From positions 1 to 64,000 of the forward strand of contig CAYUVF010000007.1 in the NCBI GenBank assembly GCA_964448045.1: a stretch of 64,000 nt of DNA, written 5' to 3'. Source of the DNA: CAYUVF01 sp964448045 (lineage in GTDB: Bacteria > Bacteroidota > Rhodothermia > Rhodothermales > Salinibacteraceae). The position numbers and the translations under genes are program-made. The notes beneath the pieces were generated by a model that searched no databases, was not told where the DNA came from, and saw only the letters and a list, made by a program, of their open reading frames with translations. Below are positions 1-9,435 of the stretch, piece after piece. How positions within the stretch are numbered: position 1 is the first letter of the stretch; each line of letters opens with the position of its first letter.

Positions 1-42
1 CCGTCAGTCCATCAAGTCGTTGACCACCATCGCTGTAGACGT

Positions 43-594
43 ATGAGTACGGATCGCTCCCACCCTGCGGTCACCCCATCTGTCCCGCCGGACTCCGACC
101 ACCTGTTTGCGCTGGCGTACGATGAGCTCCACCGCTTGGCTGGCTATCACCTGGCCCGCGAGCGGAACGACCACACGCTCACGCCTACAGCGCTCATCCA
201 CGAGGCCTACCTGAAGCTGGCGCCGCAGAGCCGCGCTGCGTTCAACAGCAAGCGCCACTTCCTCCTCGTGGCCGCGCAAGCCATGCGGCGTATTTTGATC
301 AACTGGGCGCGCGACAGGTCCGCCCAGAAGCGCGGGGGCGATGCGCCGCACGTGACGCTCGAACCCCGCCACGCTCGCGCAGATATGGACGTCGACCTGC
401 TCTCGCTCGATGCGGCGCTGGACGAGTTGGATGCGTTTGATGAACAGAAGCGCCAGATCGTCGAGCTGCGCTACTTCGCCGGCCTCACCGCCCAGGAAGC
501 CGCCGATGTGCTCGGCATTTCGCGCTCCACGCTCTACCGCGAGTGGACTACGGCGCGGGCCTGGCTGCTAAGCCGTCTCCGCTCTGCTGCATAG
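43..594 (+). CDS. ECF-type RNA polymerase sigma factor (Sigma70_ECF family, kinase-linked type)
   Basis: This 183-residue protein is an extracytoplasmic-function sigma factor that would direct RNA polymerase to a small regulon. Region 2 lies at about residues 20-95, with the helix at 45-60 and the FLLVAAQAMRRILINWARD stretch at 73-91. Region 4 lies at about 125-180, with the helix-turn-helix around AQEAADVLGISRSTLYREW at 150-168. The sequence resembles the PF07638/TIGR02999 type rather than classical RpoE. Region 2.2, usually acidic, reads HTLTPTALIHEAYLKL here, with Thr45, Thr47 and Thr49. No anti-sigma factor is adjacent. A transmembrane Ser/Thr kinase follows on the same strand about 390 bp downstream, suggesting control by phosphorylation. 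Family assignment is firm; the mode of regulation is inferred. Confidence 0.93.
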   Translation: MSTDRSHPAVTPSVPPDSDHLFALAYDELHRLAGYHLARERNDHTLTPTALIHEAYLKLAPQSRAAFNSKRHFLLVAAQAMRRILINWARDRSAQKRGGDAPHVTLEPRHARADMDVDLLSLDAALDELDAFDEQKRQIVELRYFAGLTAQEAADVLGISRSTLYREWTTARAWLLSRLRSAA

Positions 595-617
595 TGGTTT
601 TCTCGCTAAATACGTGA

Positions 618-711
618 GTCATCCCCGACTCTGATCGGGGATCCAGAGAATAAAGCACCCCCCGCTGGATTCCCGTTTTCACGGAAAGCGAAGCTTCACG
701 CCAGTAAATGA
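618..711. repeat. Dispersed intergenic repeat, family 2 (GTCATYCCC...GGGRATCCAG type), copy 1
   Basis: The left part contains the inverted repeat ATCCCCGA / TCGGGGAT (621-628 and 635-642) followed by CCAGAG. After an internal segment comes CTGGATTCCCG and a decayed right end finishing in AATGAC (706-711). The left end is nearly identical to the copy at 63665, and a more distant relative lies at 59171. The overall plan is a nested palindrome about 95-110 bp long. Confidence 0.75.
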
Positions 712-803
712 CGAGCCTTTTGGGCGTTAATGAGGTTGGCAATGAGATCATGCGAACTTAGCGAGAGGACCAATAGTGCTACCTCGAAAAATTCCTTTGG
801 CAT

Positions 804-938
804 AGTGTCATCTTGAGCACTTCGACTTCGCTCAGCACAGGCTCTGACGAAGCGGAGACGAAAGATCTCTTCCCTTTGAGCGGAACCGTCCGACATCAGA
901 CAGATCTCTCGTCTCACATTCGTTCACTCGGGATGACA
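804..938. repeat. Dispersed intergenic repeat, family 1 (GTGTCATCTTGAGC...GGGATGACAA), copy 1
   Basis: A ~135-bp element begins GTGTCATCTTGAGC and ends CTCGGGATGACAA, so its ends are imperfect inverted repeats. It holds the internal words GAAGCGGAGAC, GATCTCTTCC and CAGATCTCTCGTCTC. A second copy at 23164-23294 matches over its whole length with internal indels. The similarity continues past the element (CCGTTGYAG...AAACSKATTGAA) to just upstream of the next start codon in both places. Confidence 0.85.
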
Positions 939-986
939 ATCCGTTGCAGAATTGAGGAAACGTATTGAACGGACTACCTCCGGCTC

Positions 987-3302
987 ATGGAACCCCGCCG
1001 CTGGACCCACATCCAGGAGCTTTTTCTTGAGGCGCGCCGCCTGCCGGATGCGCAGCGCGCGACCTTTCTGGAGGAGGCCTGTGACGATGCGGCCCTACGG
1101 CGCGAAGTCGAAGACTTGCTCGCTGCCGATGCGGAAACGACTTCGTTCCTGGACGAAACGCGCTCGCCATCGGAGCGGCGGCACCTCATCGAGCATGCAC
1201 TGCAGGCCATCGAGCCGTCGGCTCCCGAAACTATCGGGCGCTACCAAATCGAGCAGGAACTGGGCCGCGGAGGCATGGGCACAGTCTACCTCGCCGCGCG
1301 CGATGACGGACTGCTCGACCGCCACGTGGCGCTCAAGGTGATCCGCCGGGGGCTCGACACCGAAGACATCATCCGCCGCTTTCGGCAGGAGTGGCAGCTC
1401 TTGGCCGAACTGGAGCATCGGCACATCGCGCGGCTCTACGACGTGGGCATCACCGACGATGGGCGCCCCTATTTTGTGATGGAGTACGTCGATGGCGTGC
1501 CCATCACCGACTACGTGACCGATCACACGTCGCCGATCGATGAGCGGCTCCGCCTGATCAAAACGGTCTGCGAGGCCGTGCACTTTGCCCATTCGCGGCT
1601 CGTGCTCCACCGCGACTTGAAGCCGGACAACATTCTGGTCACGGCAGATGGAACGGTGAAGCTGCTCGACTTTGGCCTCGCTCGCGTCCTTTCTCCGAAT
1701 GGGCGGCTCACTGAGACGGCGCTCACCGCTCCGTCGCGGCGGATGTATACGCCGCAGTATGTGAGCCCGGAGCACATCCGCGGCACCGCGCTGACGACGG
1801 CCAGCGACGTGTACAGCCTGGGCGTCGTGCTGTACGAGCTGCTCACTGCAGTGCGGCCCCACCGGCTCTCGTGCCAGTCGGCGGCAGCTATCGAGACGAT
1901 CATCTGCGAAGAGCCGGCGCCTCCGCCCTCCCGCAAGGCCTACTCCCATGCCATCGACACGGGCGCCTCGCTGTACGAGGCCCGCCAAAAACGGGCGCAG
2001 CTGCGTGGTGAGCTCGATGCCATCACGCTGAAAGCGCTCGCCAAACGCCCCGAGGAGCGCTACGCCTCTGCCGAACAGCTCGGCACCGACATCGAGCGGT
2101 ACCTCAACCGGCGCCCCATCTCGGCCCGTCCGCTGACCTGGCGATATCGAACTCGGCTTCTTCAGCGGCGCATCCAACCGTATCTCGGCAAAGCCGCCCT
2201 TGCCATTATTATCGGACTGATCGCGGCGCTCGCACTCCTGGCGTACGGTCCGCTCGACAAGAACCCGGTCGATGTGCGGCTGGAGGGGGATCTGGTCGAG
2301 CTCATCAACGTGAGCGGACAGACCGTCGATCAGATTCAGATCGGCGCCCATCCCAACGGGGATCCCAACGATGCATCCAACCGGGTCGCGCTCGCCGATC
2401 TGGATGGCGATGGGCAGAATGAGGCCTTTTATCTGGAGCGCCTCAATCCCAACGATCAATCGGCGTCGTTCGTCGCCGCGAAGCACGTCGGTCGCGACGC
2501 CCCCCGCTGGCGAATGCCGCTGCGATTCGATCTCGCCTATCCCCAGCAAACGGGCGCTCCGTCCCCCGATTTTACCGGACTCAACATTGAAGCCGGCGAC
2601 GTGGACGATGATGGGATTCCCGAAGTGTTGGTCAGCGCGGGAAATGTGAGCTCCTTTGCCGGCCTCGTGCTTCGGCTGGATGGGCCAACGGGCGCGGTCG
2701 AGCAGATGTACGTGCACCCGGGCCGCCTCACCCAACTGGCGTTGAAGGACGTGACGAACGATGACCGACCCGAGCTGCTGGCCGGGGGGCGGTCAAATGC
2801 GTTTGGAGACGAAGCCGTGCTGGCCGTACTCAATCCGCGTCAGCTCGACGGTCATGCACCGCAGCAGGGCGCTTACGCTGTTGCTAACGTTTCGCCCGCT
2901 TCGCACGTCGCGTACATCCGCTTTCCGGCGACGCCCCTCAGCCAGCTCCTTCTGGACAATAGCCGCCGGGTGGGCCGGATTCGGCTCTACGAAACCGAAG
3001 AGCGATTCGCCGTTGATGTTTTTGAAGCCGCCTACCACCACAAACCGGTTGGCGCCTCGCTCCAAGCGACGTACATCGTGTATTTTGATGGCACCCTGAA
3101 GGTGCGTCACGTCAACACGAGCGATGAATTGGATGCCGTGGCCGAGCGGCTTCATCAGCAGGGCCACCTCGCGCATCCCATGAACGCTGCCTTCTGGGCC
3201 GACTGGACCGACCGCGTCCGCTACTGGACGGGCGACGGGTGGACGCCGAGCGCGGAGCTGCCTGCCCCACCGATGATTGCTACGGCTCGCTCGTCTCCGT
3301 AA
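987..3302 (+). CDS. Transmembrane Ser/Thr protein kinase with extracytoplasmic FG-GAP-like domain
   Basis: A 771-residue Hanks-type kinase. An N-terminal helical segment (1-80) is followed by the kinase domain (about 85-375): glycine loop GRGGMG at 93-98, lysine of VALK at 117, HRDLKPDN with catalytic Asp210, and DFG at 228-230. One membrane helix spans about 401-421. The outside part (430-771) carries Asp-rich loops resembling calcium-binding FG-GAP/VCBS motifs at about 471-477 (DLDGDGQ), 538-545 (DVDDDGIP) and 588-594 (DVTNDDRP), suggesting a beta-propeller sensor. All catalytic residues are present. Its position behind an ECF sigma gene suggests that the sigma factor is a substrate. The gene overlaps the convergent SIMPL gene by 23 nt at its 3' end. 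Confidence 0.93.
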   Translation: MEPRRWTHIQELFLEARRLPDAQRATFLEEACDDAALRREVEDLLAADAETTSFLDETRSPSERRHLIEHALQAIEPSAPETIGRYQIEQELGRGGMGTVYLAARDDGLLDRHVALKVIRRGLDTEDIIRRFRQEWQLLAELEHRHIARLYDVGITDDGRPYFVMEYVDGVPITDYVTDHTSPIDERLRLIKTVCEAVHFAHSRLVLHRDLKPDNILVTADGTVKLLDFGLARVLSPNGRLTETALTAPSRRMYTPQYVSPEHIRGTALTTASDVYSLGVVLYELLTAVRPHRLSCQSAAAIETIICEEPAPPPSRKAYSHAIDTGASLYEARQKRAQLRGELDAITLKALAKRPEERYASAEQLGTDIERYLNRRPISARPLTWRYRTRLLQRRIQPYLGKAALAIIIGLIAALALLAYGPLDKNPVDVRLEGDLVELINVSGQTVDQIQIGAHPNGDPNDASNRVALADLDGDGQNEAFYLERLNPNDQSASFVAAKHVGRDAPRWRMPLRFDLAYPQQTGAPSPDFTGLNIEAGDVDDDGIPEVLVSAGNVSSFAGLVLRLDGPTGAVEQMYVHPGRLTQLALKDVTNDDRPELLAGGRSNAFGDEAVLAVLNPRQLDGHAPQQGAYAVANVSPASHVAYIRFPATPLSQLLLDNSRRVGRIRLYETEERFAVDVFEAAYHHKPVGASLQATYIVYFDGTLKVRHVNTSDELDAVAERLHQQGHLAHPMNAAFWADWTDRVRYWTGDGWTPSAELPAPPMIATARSSP

Positions 3303-4035
3303 GCAAATCGAACGTCACCTGCACGCTGGCGCTGACCTCCATCTCCCCGGCGGCGTAGGCATCGGGCTCGGGTTGGGCATCGGACTTGGCGGCCATGGCG
3401 CTCATCTCGGCGCGCTGTACGCGCATCGGCGGGATCGAGATGCTCTGCTCGCTGATCGTCCGCACCGGTCCGAGGCGGGCGCCGAGCGTTTCGGCCAGGA
3501 GCTGGGCTTTGGCGCGCGCATTCCTGGCGGCTTGGCGTAGGGCGTCATTGCGAACGGCGTCACGGTCCTGAAGCTCATAGTTGATGCTCTCCAGCCGGTT
3601 GGCCCCCTGCTGCACGACGCGCGCCACAAGCGTCGGCAACTGCTCCAAGTCATCGAGCACCACGCTCACGCGGCGGGTGGCCTCGAAGCCTTTCTCGTCG
3701 TACTGCCGCGTCTTCGGGTTGTACTCGCGCCAGGGCTGGAGCTGCAACCCCTCCATCTTGATCTTCTCCTCGGGAAGGTCGAGGGCGCGGACGGCGTTCA
3801 TCGCCGCGGCGGCGGAGTCGGCATTCTGCCGGCGGGCCATTTCCGCCCGCTCGGCCCGGGTGACGATGCCGAAGCGCACCGTTGCCCGATCGGGCTCGGC
3901 GACGATCGTGCCTTCGCCGCTTACACTCACTTGTCGCTTCGCCATGGCGTCACCGGTGTCTTGCGCGCGGATCGGGACAGCAATCCACAACGCGATGAGG
4001 GTCAAACCGAGGATGCGTCGGACAGATCTGTTCAT
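3280..4035 (-). CDS. SIMPL (DUF541) domain periplasmic protein
   Basis: A 251-residue exported protein. The chosen Met begins a typical signal peptide (MNRSVRRILGL..., cleavage near PIRAQD at about residue 24); in-frame Mets farther upstream would add 52 atypical residues. The mature part starts with a VSVSGEGTI strand, characteristic of the SIMPL/DUF541 family, and continues with RATVRFGIVTRA, a helix rich in Ala and Asn, and the conserved NDALRQAARNARAKAQLLAETLG segment. Family members form multimeric periplasmic or outer-membrane-associated assemblies and have been linked to oxidative stress, but the biochemical role is unknown. It converges on the kinase gene with a 23-nt overlap. Confidence 0.85.
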   Translation of the reverse strand: MNRSVRRILGLTLIALWIAVPIRAQDTGDAMAKRQVSVSGEGTIVAEPDRATVRFGIVTRAERAEMARRQNADSAAAAMNAVRALDLPEEKIKMEGLQLQPWREYNPKTRQYDEKGFEATRRVSVVLDDLEQLPTLVARVVQQGANRLESINYELQDRDAVRNDALRQAARNARAKAQLLAETLGARLGPVRTISEQSISIPPMRVQRAEMSAMAAKSDAQPEPDAYAAGEMEVSASVQVTFDLLTETSEP

Positions 4036-4118
4036 AGCGGAGAGGAGCCCTTGATGGGATACGCGATCATCCATAGAACGCACCGATCCGCTGGTTATTG
4101 TCTGCACCTGGGAGCGGA

Positions 4119-5645
4119 TCAGGGATGGAGCCGCCCGATCGTCCGCGGGAAGGGAATCGTTTCGCGGACGTGGTCGATCCCGCAGATCCACGCGACCGTG
4201 CGCTCCAACCCAAGGCCGAAACCACTGTGGGGCACCGAGCCAAATTTCCGCAGGTCGAGGTACCAGTCGAAGACCTCCTCGGGCAGATCATGCGCGTCGA
4301 TCTGCTGCTTCAGATAGTCCATGTCCGTCGCGCGCTCGCCGCCGCCGATGATCTCGCCGTAGCCCTCGGGCGCCAGCACATCGACGCCCAGCGCCAGCTC
4401 CTCGTTCTCCGGATCGCGCTTCATGTAAAACGCCTTGACGGCTGCCGGATAGCGGTGCACGATGAGCGGGCGGTCGTAGTGCCACGTGAGGACCGTCTCG
4501 TCCGATCCGCCGAAGTCGCTGCCCCACTCGAAGGTGCGCGCCGATTCCTTCCAATCGGGCAGATTGCGCAGGTCCTCCTCGATCGCGTCGATGCGCTTGT
4601 TGATCTCGATCTCGCGCTGATCGATCTGCCGTTTGCGCCACTTCTTGGCCTGCCCGCGCTCCTTCTGATTGTCGGCCTTTTCCTGCTCCAGATCCGCCTT
4701 CTCCTGCTCCAGATCGGCGATGCGCCGGTCGATCATGGCCGCCGTTTCGTCGCTTTTGAGCAGCTCCACGGCCTCGGTGTACGACAGGCGCGGAAACGGC
4801 TCCTGCACCCGCTCCAGCGGCGCCGTGTCGCGCTCCAGCATCTCCAGCTCCTCGGCGCAATCCGTCAGCGCCGTCTGCACGAGGTGGACGACGAAGTCCT
4901 CCGCCAGATCCATGTTCATCGCCAGATCGTAAAACGCCATCTCCGGCTCGATCATCCAAAACTCGGTGAGGTGGCGTCGCGTTTTGGATTTTTCGGCGCG
5001 GAAGGTGGGCCCAAACGTGTATATTTTTCCGAAGGCCATCGCCATCGCCTCGCCGTGGAGCTGCCCGCTCTGCGTCAGATACGCCTTCTCGTCATCGAAA
5101 TAATCCAGTTCGAACAGCGTGGAGGTGCCCTCGACAGCGTTGCCGGTCAGAATCGGCGCGTCCATCTGGATGAAGCCGCGGTCCTGAAAGAACTCGTGGA
5201 TCGCCATGATGACGCGGTTGCGCACACGCATCACCGCCCACTGGCTCTGGCTGCGCAGCCACAGGTGGCGGTGGTTCATCAGAAAATCGATGCCGTGCTC
5301 CTTCGGCGTGATCGGGTAGTCGTGGCTTTCGCCGAGGTGCTCGACGGCGTCGACCTGCACCTCGTAGCCACCGGGCGCCCGCTCATCGGCCGAGACGGTG
5401 CCGCGGACGGCCAGCGACGCTTCCTGATTGGCGTCACCGGCCGCCTGCCATGACGCCTCGTCCACCTCGTCCTCCGGCACGACGCACTGGACGAAGCCCG
5501 AGCCGTCGCGCACGATCAGAAAATACAACCCTTTGGAGCCGCGCTTGTTGAAGAGCCAGCCCTTGAGGGTGACGGATTCGCCCTCGTGGTCGGGCAGGTC
5601 CTCGATGCGGACGAAGTCTTCGATGCGATCGGGCGTGTCGGACAT
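4119..5645 (-). CDS. asnS: Asparaginyl-tRNA synthetase
   Basis: A 508-residue class IIb synthetase that charges tRNA-Asn. The N-terminal OB-fold anticodon-binding domain spans about 20-110 (VTLKGWLFNKRGSKGLYFLIVRDG region). The catalytic domain contains motif 2 around FRAEKSKTRRHLTEFWMIEPE (215-235) and motif 3 GFGLGLERTVAWI (475-487). HLTEFWMIEPEMAF and the FGSVPHSGFGLG segment distinguish AsnRS from AspRS. The start at MSDTPDR leaves the OB fold complete; upstream in-frame codons look non-coding. Unusual is a highly charged helical insertion at about 305-365, with two tandem LEQEKAD units, between EAVELL and FEWGSDFGG. I cannot tell from one sequence whether this insert is standard in the lineage. 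Confidence 0.96.
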   Translation of the reverse strand: MSDTPDRIEDFVRIEDLPDHEGESVTLKGWLFNKRGSKGLYFLIVRDGSGFVQCVVPEDEVDEASWQAAGDANQEASLAVRGTVSADERAPGGYEVQVDAVEHLGESHDYPITPKEHGIDFLMNHRHLWLRSQSQWAVMRVRNRVIMAIHEFFQDRGFIQMDAPILTGNAVEGTSTLFELDYFDDEKAYLTQSGQLHGEAMAMAFGKIYTFGPTFRAEKSKTRRHLTEFWMIEPEMAFYDLAMNMDLAEDFVVHLVQTALTDCAEELEMLERDTAPLERVQEPFPRLSYTEAVELLKSDETAAMIDRRIADLEQEKADLEQEKADNQKERGQAKKWRKRQIDQREIEINKRIDAIEEDLRNLPDWKESARTFEWGSDFGGSDETVLTWHYDRPLIVHRYPAAVKAFYMKRDPENEELALGVDVLAPEGYGEIIGGGERATDMDYLKQQIDAHDLPEEVFDWYLDLRKFGSVPHSGFGLGLERTVAWICGIDHVRETIPFPRTIGRLHP

Positions 5646-5757
5646 GGCGGTTGATCGGATTCGTGGGGAACGACAGATGCCGCGTCGGACGGCACGGGCA
5701 CAGGCTGTTAATCTCCCAAATCTGCCGGTGTGAGGCAAATGAAGCTTTCTTCGACAT

Positions 5758-6687
5758 TCAGCGCCCGAGGAGCAGCCCGAGCAGAAACGGAACGAGCGGC
5801 CACGCCACGATGAGATCGGGCACCAGGGTGCGAGCGAGGCGCTCCCACCGCGGCGCCCGCCACACCGCGCCGAGCATCAGGACCGGACCGATGGCGTCGA
5901 CGGCGAGCAGCACCGGGGCGCCGCGCATCCATGCTGCGACGACGCCGAGGAGCGCGACCCCGAGCGCGCCTGTCGCCACACCTCGGATGCGGCGGGGCGT
6001 CCACTGCGTCGCCACCGTACGGAGGCCGGCGCGGGCATCGCCGGCGCGGTCGACCCAGTCGGCGAGCAGGGCATTGGGGATCAGGAAAAGGAAGCGATAT
6101 CCGGCGAGGCTCCACGCATCGGCGCCGAGCGGCTGTCCGGCTTCGATGACGGGCAGCATCACCGCCCCGAGGGTCCACGCGCCCGCAATCGCTATCGGCT
6201 TGGCCCATCCGATGGATTTGAGCCGCCGCGCACCCGGCAGCACCGGCAGCACGTAGACGAGCCCGACCGTGCCCAGCACAATCCCGACGACCAGCGTCTG
6301 GCTGCGCAGCATCGGCATCAGCAGGGCGGCGCTTACGGCTGCGAGCCCGATCGTCGTCCACACGTAGCGGCGGTGGCGTTCCACCCAGGCCATCCGCTCC
6401 GGCTGGTTGACCCGGTCTTCGGGCGAAAGCGTCAGCACGCGGTCCAGCTGATACAGCATCAGGGCCCCGCAAAACGCCAGGCCGAGCAGCGGGCTATCGA
6501 CCGGCAGATCCAGCAGCGCGTAGGTGCCGCTCATCAGCGCCACGGCGAGGCCGCCCACCACCGTGCCGTCATACGCCCCGACGCGGAGAAGGCGCTGCCC
6601 CATCGACACGTTGCCACCGGACGGCATCAGGCGATCGATTCCATGCGATTCGCGGCGATTCTCATTCATTCGCAACACATCTTTCAT
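5758..6687 (-). CDS. UbiA-superfamily-like polytopic membrane protein
   Basis: A 309-residue protein with about eight hydrophobic segments. It resembles UbiA prenyltransferases in overall pattern: the cytosolic loop ADWVDRAGDARAGLRTVA looks like the second Asp-rich motif. The first motif is YQLDRVLTLSPEDRVNQPER rather than the canonical NDxxDxxxD. Family members transfer prenyl groups onto aromatic acceptors in the membrane (quinone, heme or lipid synthesis), but the altered first motif makes the substrate unpredictable. It is divergent from pckA, with about 155 bp between starts. The start could also be six codons further in (MNENRRES). Confidence 0.7.
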   Translation of the reverse strand: MKDVLRMNENRRESHGIDRLMPSGGNVSMGQRLLRVGAYDGTVVGGLAVALMSGTYALLDLPVDSPLLGLAFCGALMLYQLDRVLTLSPEDRVNQPERMAWVERHRRYVWTTIGLAAVSAALLMPMLRSQTLVVGIVLGTVGLVYVLPVLPGARRLKSIGWAKPIAIAGAWTLGAVMLPVIEAGQPLGADAWSLAGYRFLFLIPNALLADWVDRAGDARAGLRTVATQWTPRRIRGVATGALGVALLGVVAAWMRGAPVLLAVDAIGPVLMLGAVWRAPRWERLARTLVPDLIVAWPLVPFLLGLLLGR

Positions 6688-6795
6688 GAAATCGGATGCA
6701 CGGTTCCCCTATATTTTACAGTAAAGGCATCATTGCGCGGCCGCCGTCTCCCCTCGCGCCTCGCCCTGCGGATGGATCGGCCTCGGAATGATGAA

Positions 6796-6822
6796 TTGCC
6801 TTCGTCTGCTCCGACTATCTTG
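6796..6822 (+). promoter_or_regulatory. Candidate Bacteroidota-type promoter for pckA
   Basis: TTG at 6796-6798 and TATCTTG at 6816-6822 are separated by 17 bp and approximate the Bacteroidota -33 TTTG / -7 TAnnTTTG pattern. Transcription would begin only about 14 nt before the pckA ATG. The match is by eye and single-copy. Confidence 0.4.
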
Positions 6823-6842
6823 CATGTAATCGATCCGCTTTT

Positions 6843-8447
<1,605 letters not shown>

Positions 8448-8472
8448 GCGAACGGCTCCGGCCCTAACCATC

Positions 8473-8511
8473 AAACGCCGATGCAGGAGCGATCCCGCAT
8501 CGGCGTTTTTT
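8473..8511 (+). terminator. Rho-independent terminator after pckA
   Basis: A perfect 12-bp stem (AAACGCCGATGC, 8473-8484, with GCATCGGCGTTT, 8497-8508) encloses a 12-nt loop. The run of six T at 8506-8511 overlaps the end of the right arm. It lies between convergent genes and would end pckA transcription. Confidence 0.9.
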
Positions 8512-8533
8512 CACGGCTGGGTGCCCGACAGCT

Positions 8534-9343
8534 TCACGTCGCGACGGGCACGTCGCGGGAAAACTCGGTTTCGCTCTCCGTCACGAAGCGGTCTTCATCG
8601 GACAGATACAGCCGCTCCGCAATCCGGAAAGCCTCAGGAGCCACTTCGATTCGATTGTAGAAATTGAGCTTGCGGTTCGACTTACGCCCGCGGTTGCTCG
8701 TAGCCGTGCCCGCGCTGGCGATGATCAGCCGCTGCTTGCCCGGAATGATGTCGAGCGGCTCGATGTGCGACACGTGCAAATGCCCGCACAGGATGAGATC
8801 GACCCCGGCGGACGAGGCAGCATCGAGCGCTTGCTGGGCCCGATGGGCGATGCCGTGGCGGCCGAGCGCGCGAATCTTCGTCAGGTGATGGTGCGTCGCG
8901 ATGATGCGCAGCGCCTCACCGTTGCGGTCGCGGAAAAAGGCGCGCATATCGCTGAGATCGTCCAGATCGATGCGCCCGCCCTTGATCGTGTGCCCATGTG
9001 CCGAGTTGAGCCCGTACAGCGCGACCCGCTTGGTCTCGAACGTCGGATTCACGTCATCCTCGATGAAGTTGCGGTAGCGCCGCAGCGGATACAGCAGCCG
9101 CCGCATCGGGTACCACCACGGATACACGTCGTGGTTGCCGGGCACGACGACCGTCGGCGGCTCGATGCGCTCGATCATCCGGGCGGCCGCCTCAAACTCG
9201 CGGACACGCGCCCGCTGGGTCAGATCGCCGGTAATCACCACGAGCCCGATGTCGCCCGCGTTTACCTCATCGACCAGCACATCCACAATCGACGGATGCG
9301 CGATCTGGCCGAAGTGAATGTCCGAGAGGTGAGCAATCGTCAT
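8534..9343 (-). CDS. Calcineurin-like metallophosphoesterase
   Basis: A 269-residue cytosolic two-metal phosphoesterase. The motifs appear in order: DIHFG (DxH) near residue 8, GDLTQ (GD), GNHDV (GNHD), THHHL, and GHLHVSH (GHxH). The start at MTIAHLSDIHFG puts the first metal motif at its usual N-terminal place; upstream in-frame sequence runs through the heptad repeat element and is not coding. The substrate is unknown; relatives include cyclic-nucleotide phosphodiesterases (CpdA-like) and UDP-diacylglucosamine hydrolases. It is the last gene downstream of the PDH operon and may be co-transcribed with it. Confidence 0.88.
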   Translation of the reverse strand: MTIAHLSDIHFGQIAHPSIVDVLVDEVNAGDIGLVVITGDLTQRARVREFEAAARMIERIEPPTVVVPGNHDVYPWWYPMRRLLYPLRRYRNFIEDDVNPTFETKRVALYGLNSAHGHTIKGGRIDLDDLSDMRAFFRDRNGEALRIIATHHHLTKIRALGRHGIAHRAQQALDAASSAGVDLILCGHLHVSHIEPLDIIPGKQRLIIASAGTATSNRGRKSNRKLNFYNRIEVAPEAFRIAERLYLSDEDRFVTESETEFSRDVPVAT

Positions 9344-9356
9344 GACACGGGGTGCC

Positions 9357-9435
9357 GGGTTGAAAGGGTACAGGTTCCAGGTTGAAAGCGGGCAAACCGA
9401 CCCTTCAACCTGAAACCAGTCAACCTGAGAACCTC
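9357..9435. repeat. Heptad-word inverted repeat A (AGGTTNN words), between E2 gene and phosphoesterase
   Basis: The left arm (about 9357-9391) repeats GGTTGAA, AGGTTCC and AGGTTGA at about 7-nt spacing. The right arm (9401-9435) carries the complementary words TCAACCTGAAACC and TCAACCTGAGAACC, so the transcript can fold into a long imperfect hairpin. The right arm directly abuts the E2 stop codon. Confidence 0.8.

Larger units (their letters stand above)
595..986. other. Intergenic region carrying two unrelated repeat elements
   Basis: These 392 bases between the sigma factor and kinase genes hold no convincing gene. They contain two dispersed repeats, at about 618-711 and 804-938, described separately. 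The last ~48 bases before the kinase start are probably its leader. Short open frames here fall inside the repeats and look like chance. Confidence 0.8.

Noticed and set aside
4670..4720. Tandem repeat in asnS as a sequencing or assembly artefact
   Set aside because: The two units differ slightly at DNA level, keep the frame, and sit within a longer charged helix. A genuine insert is more likely.
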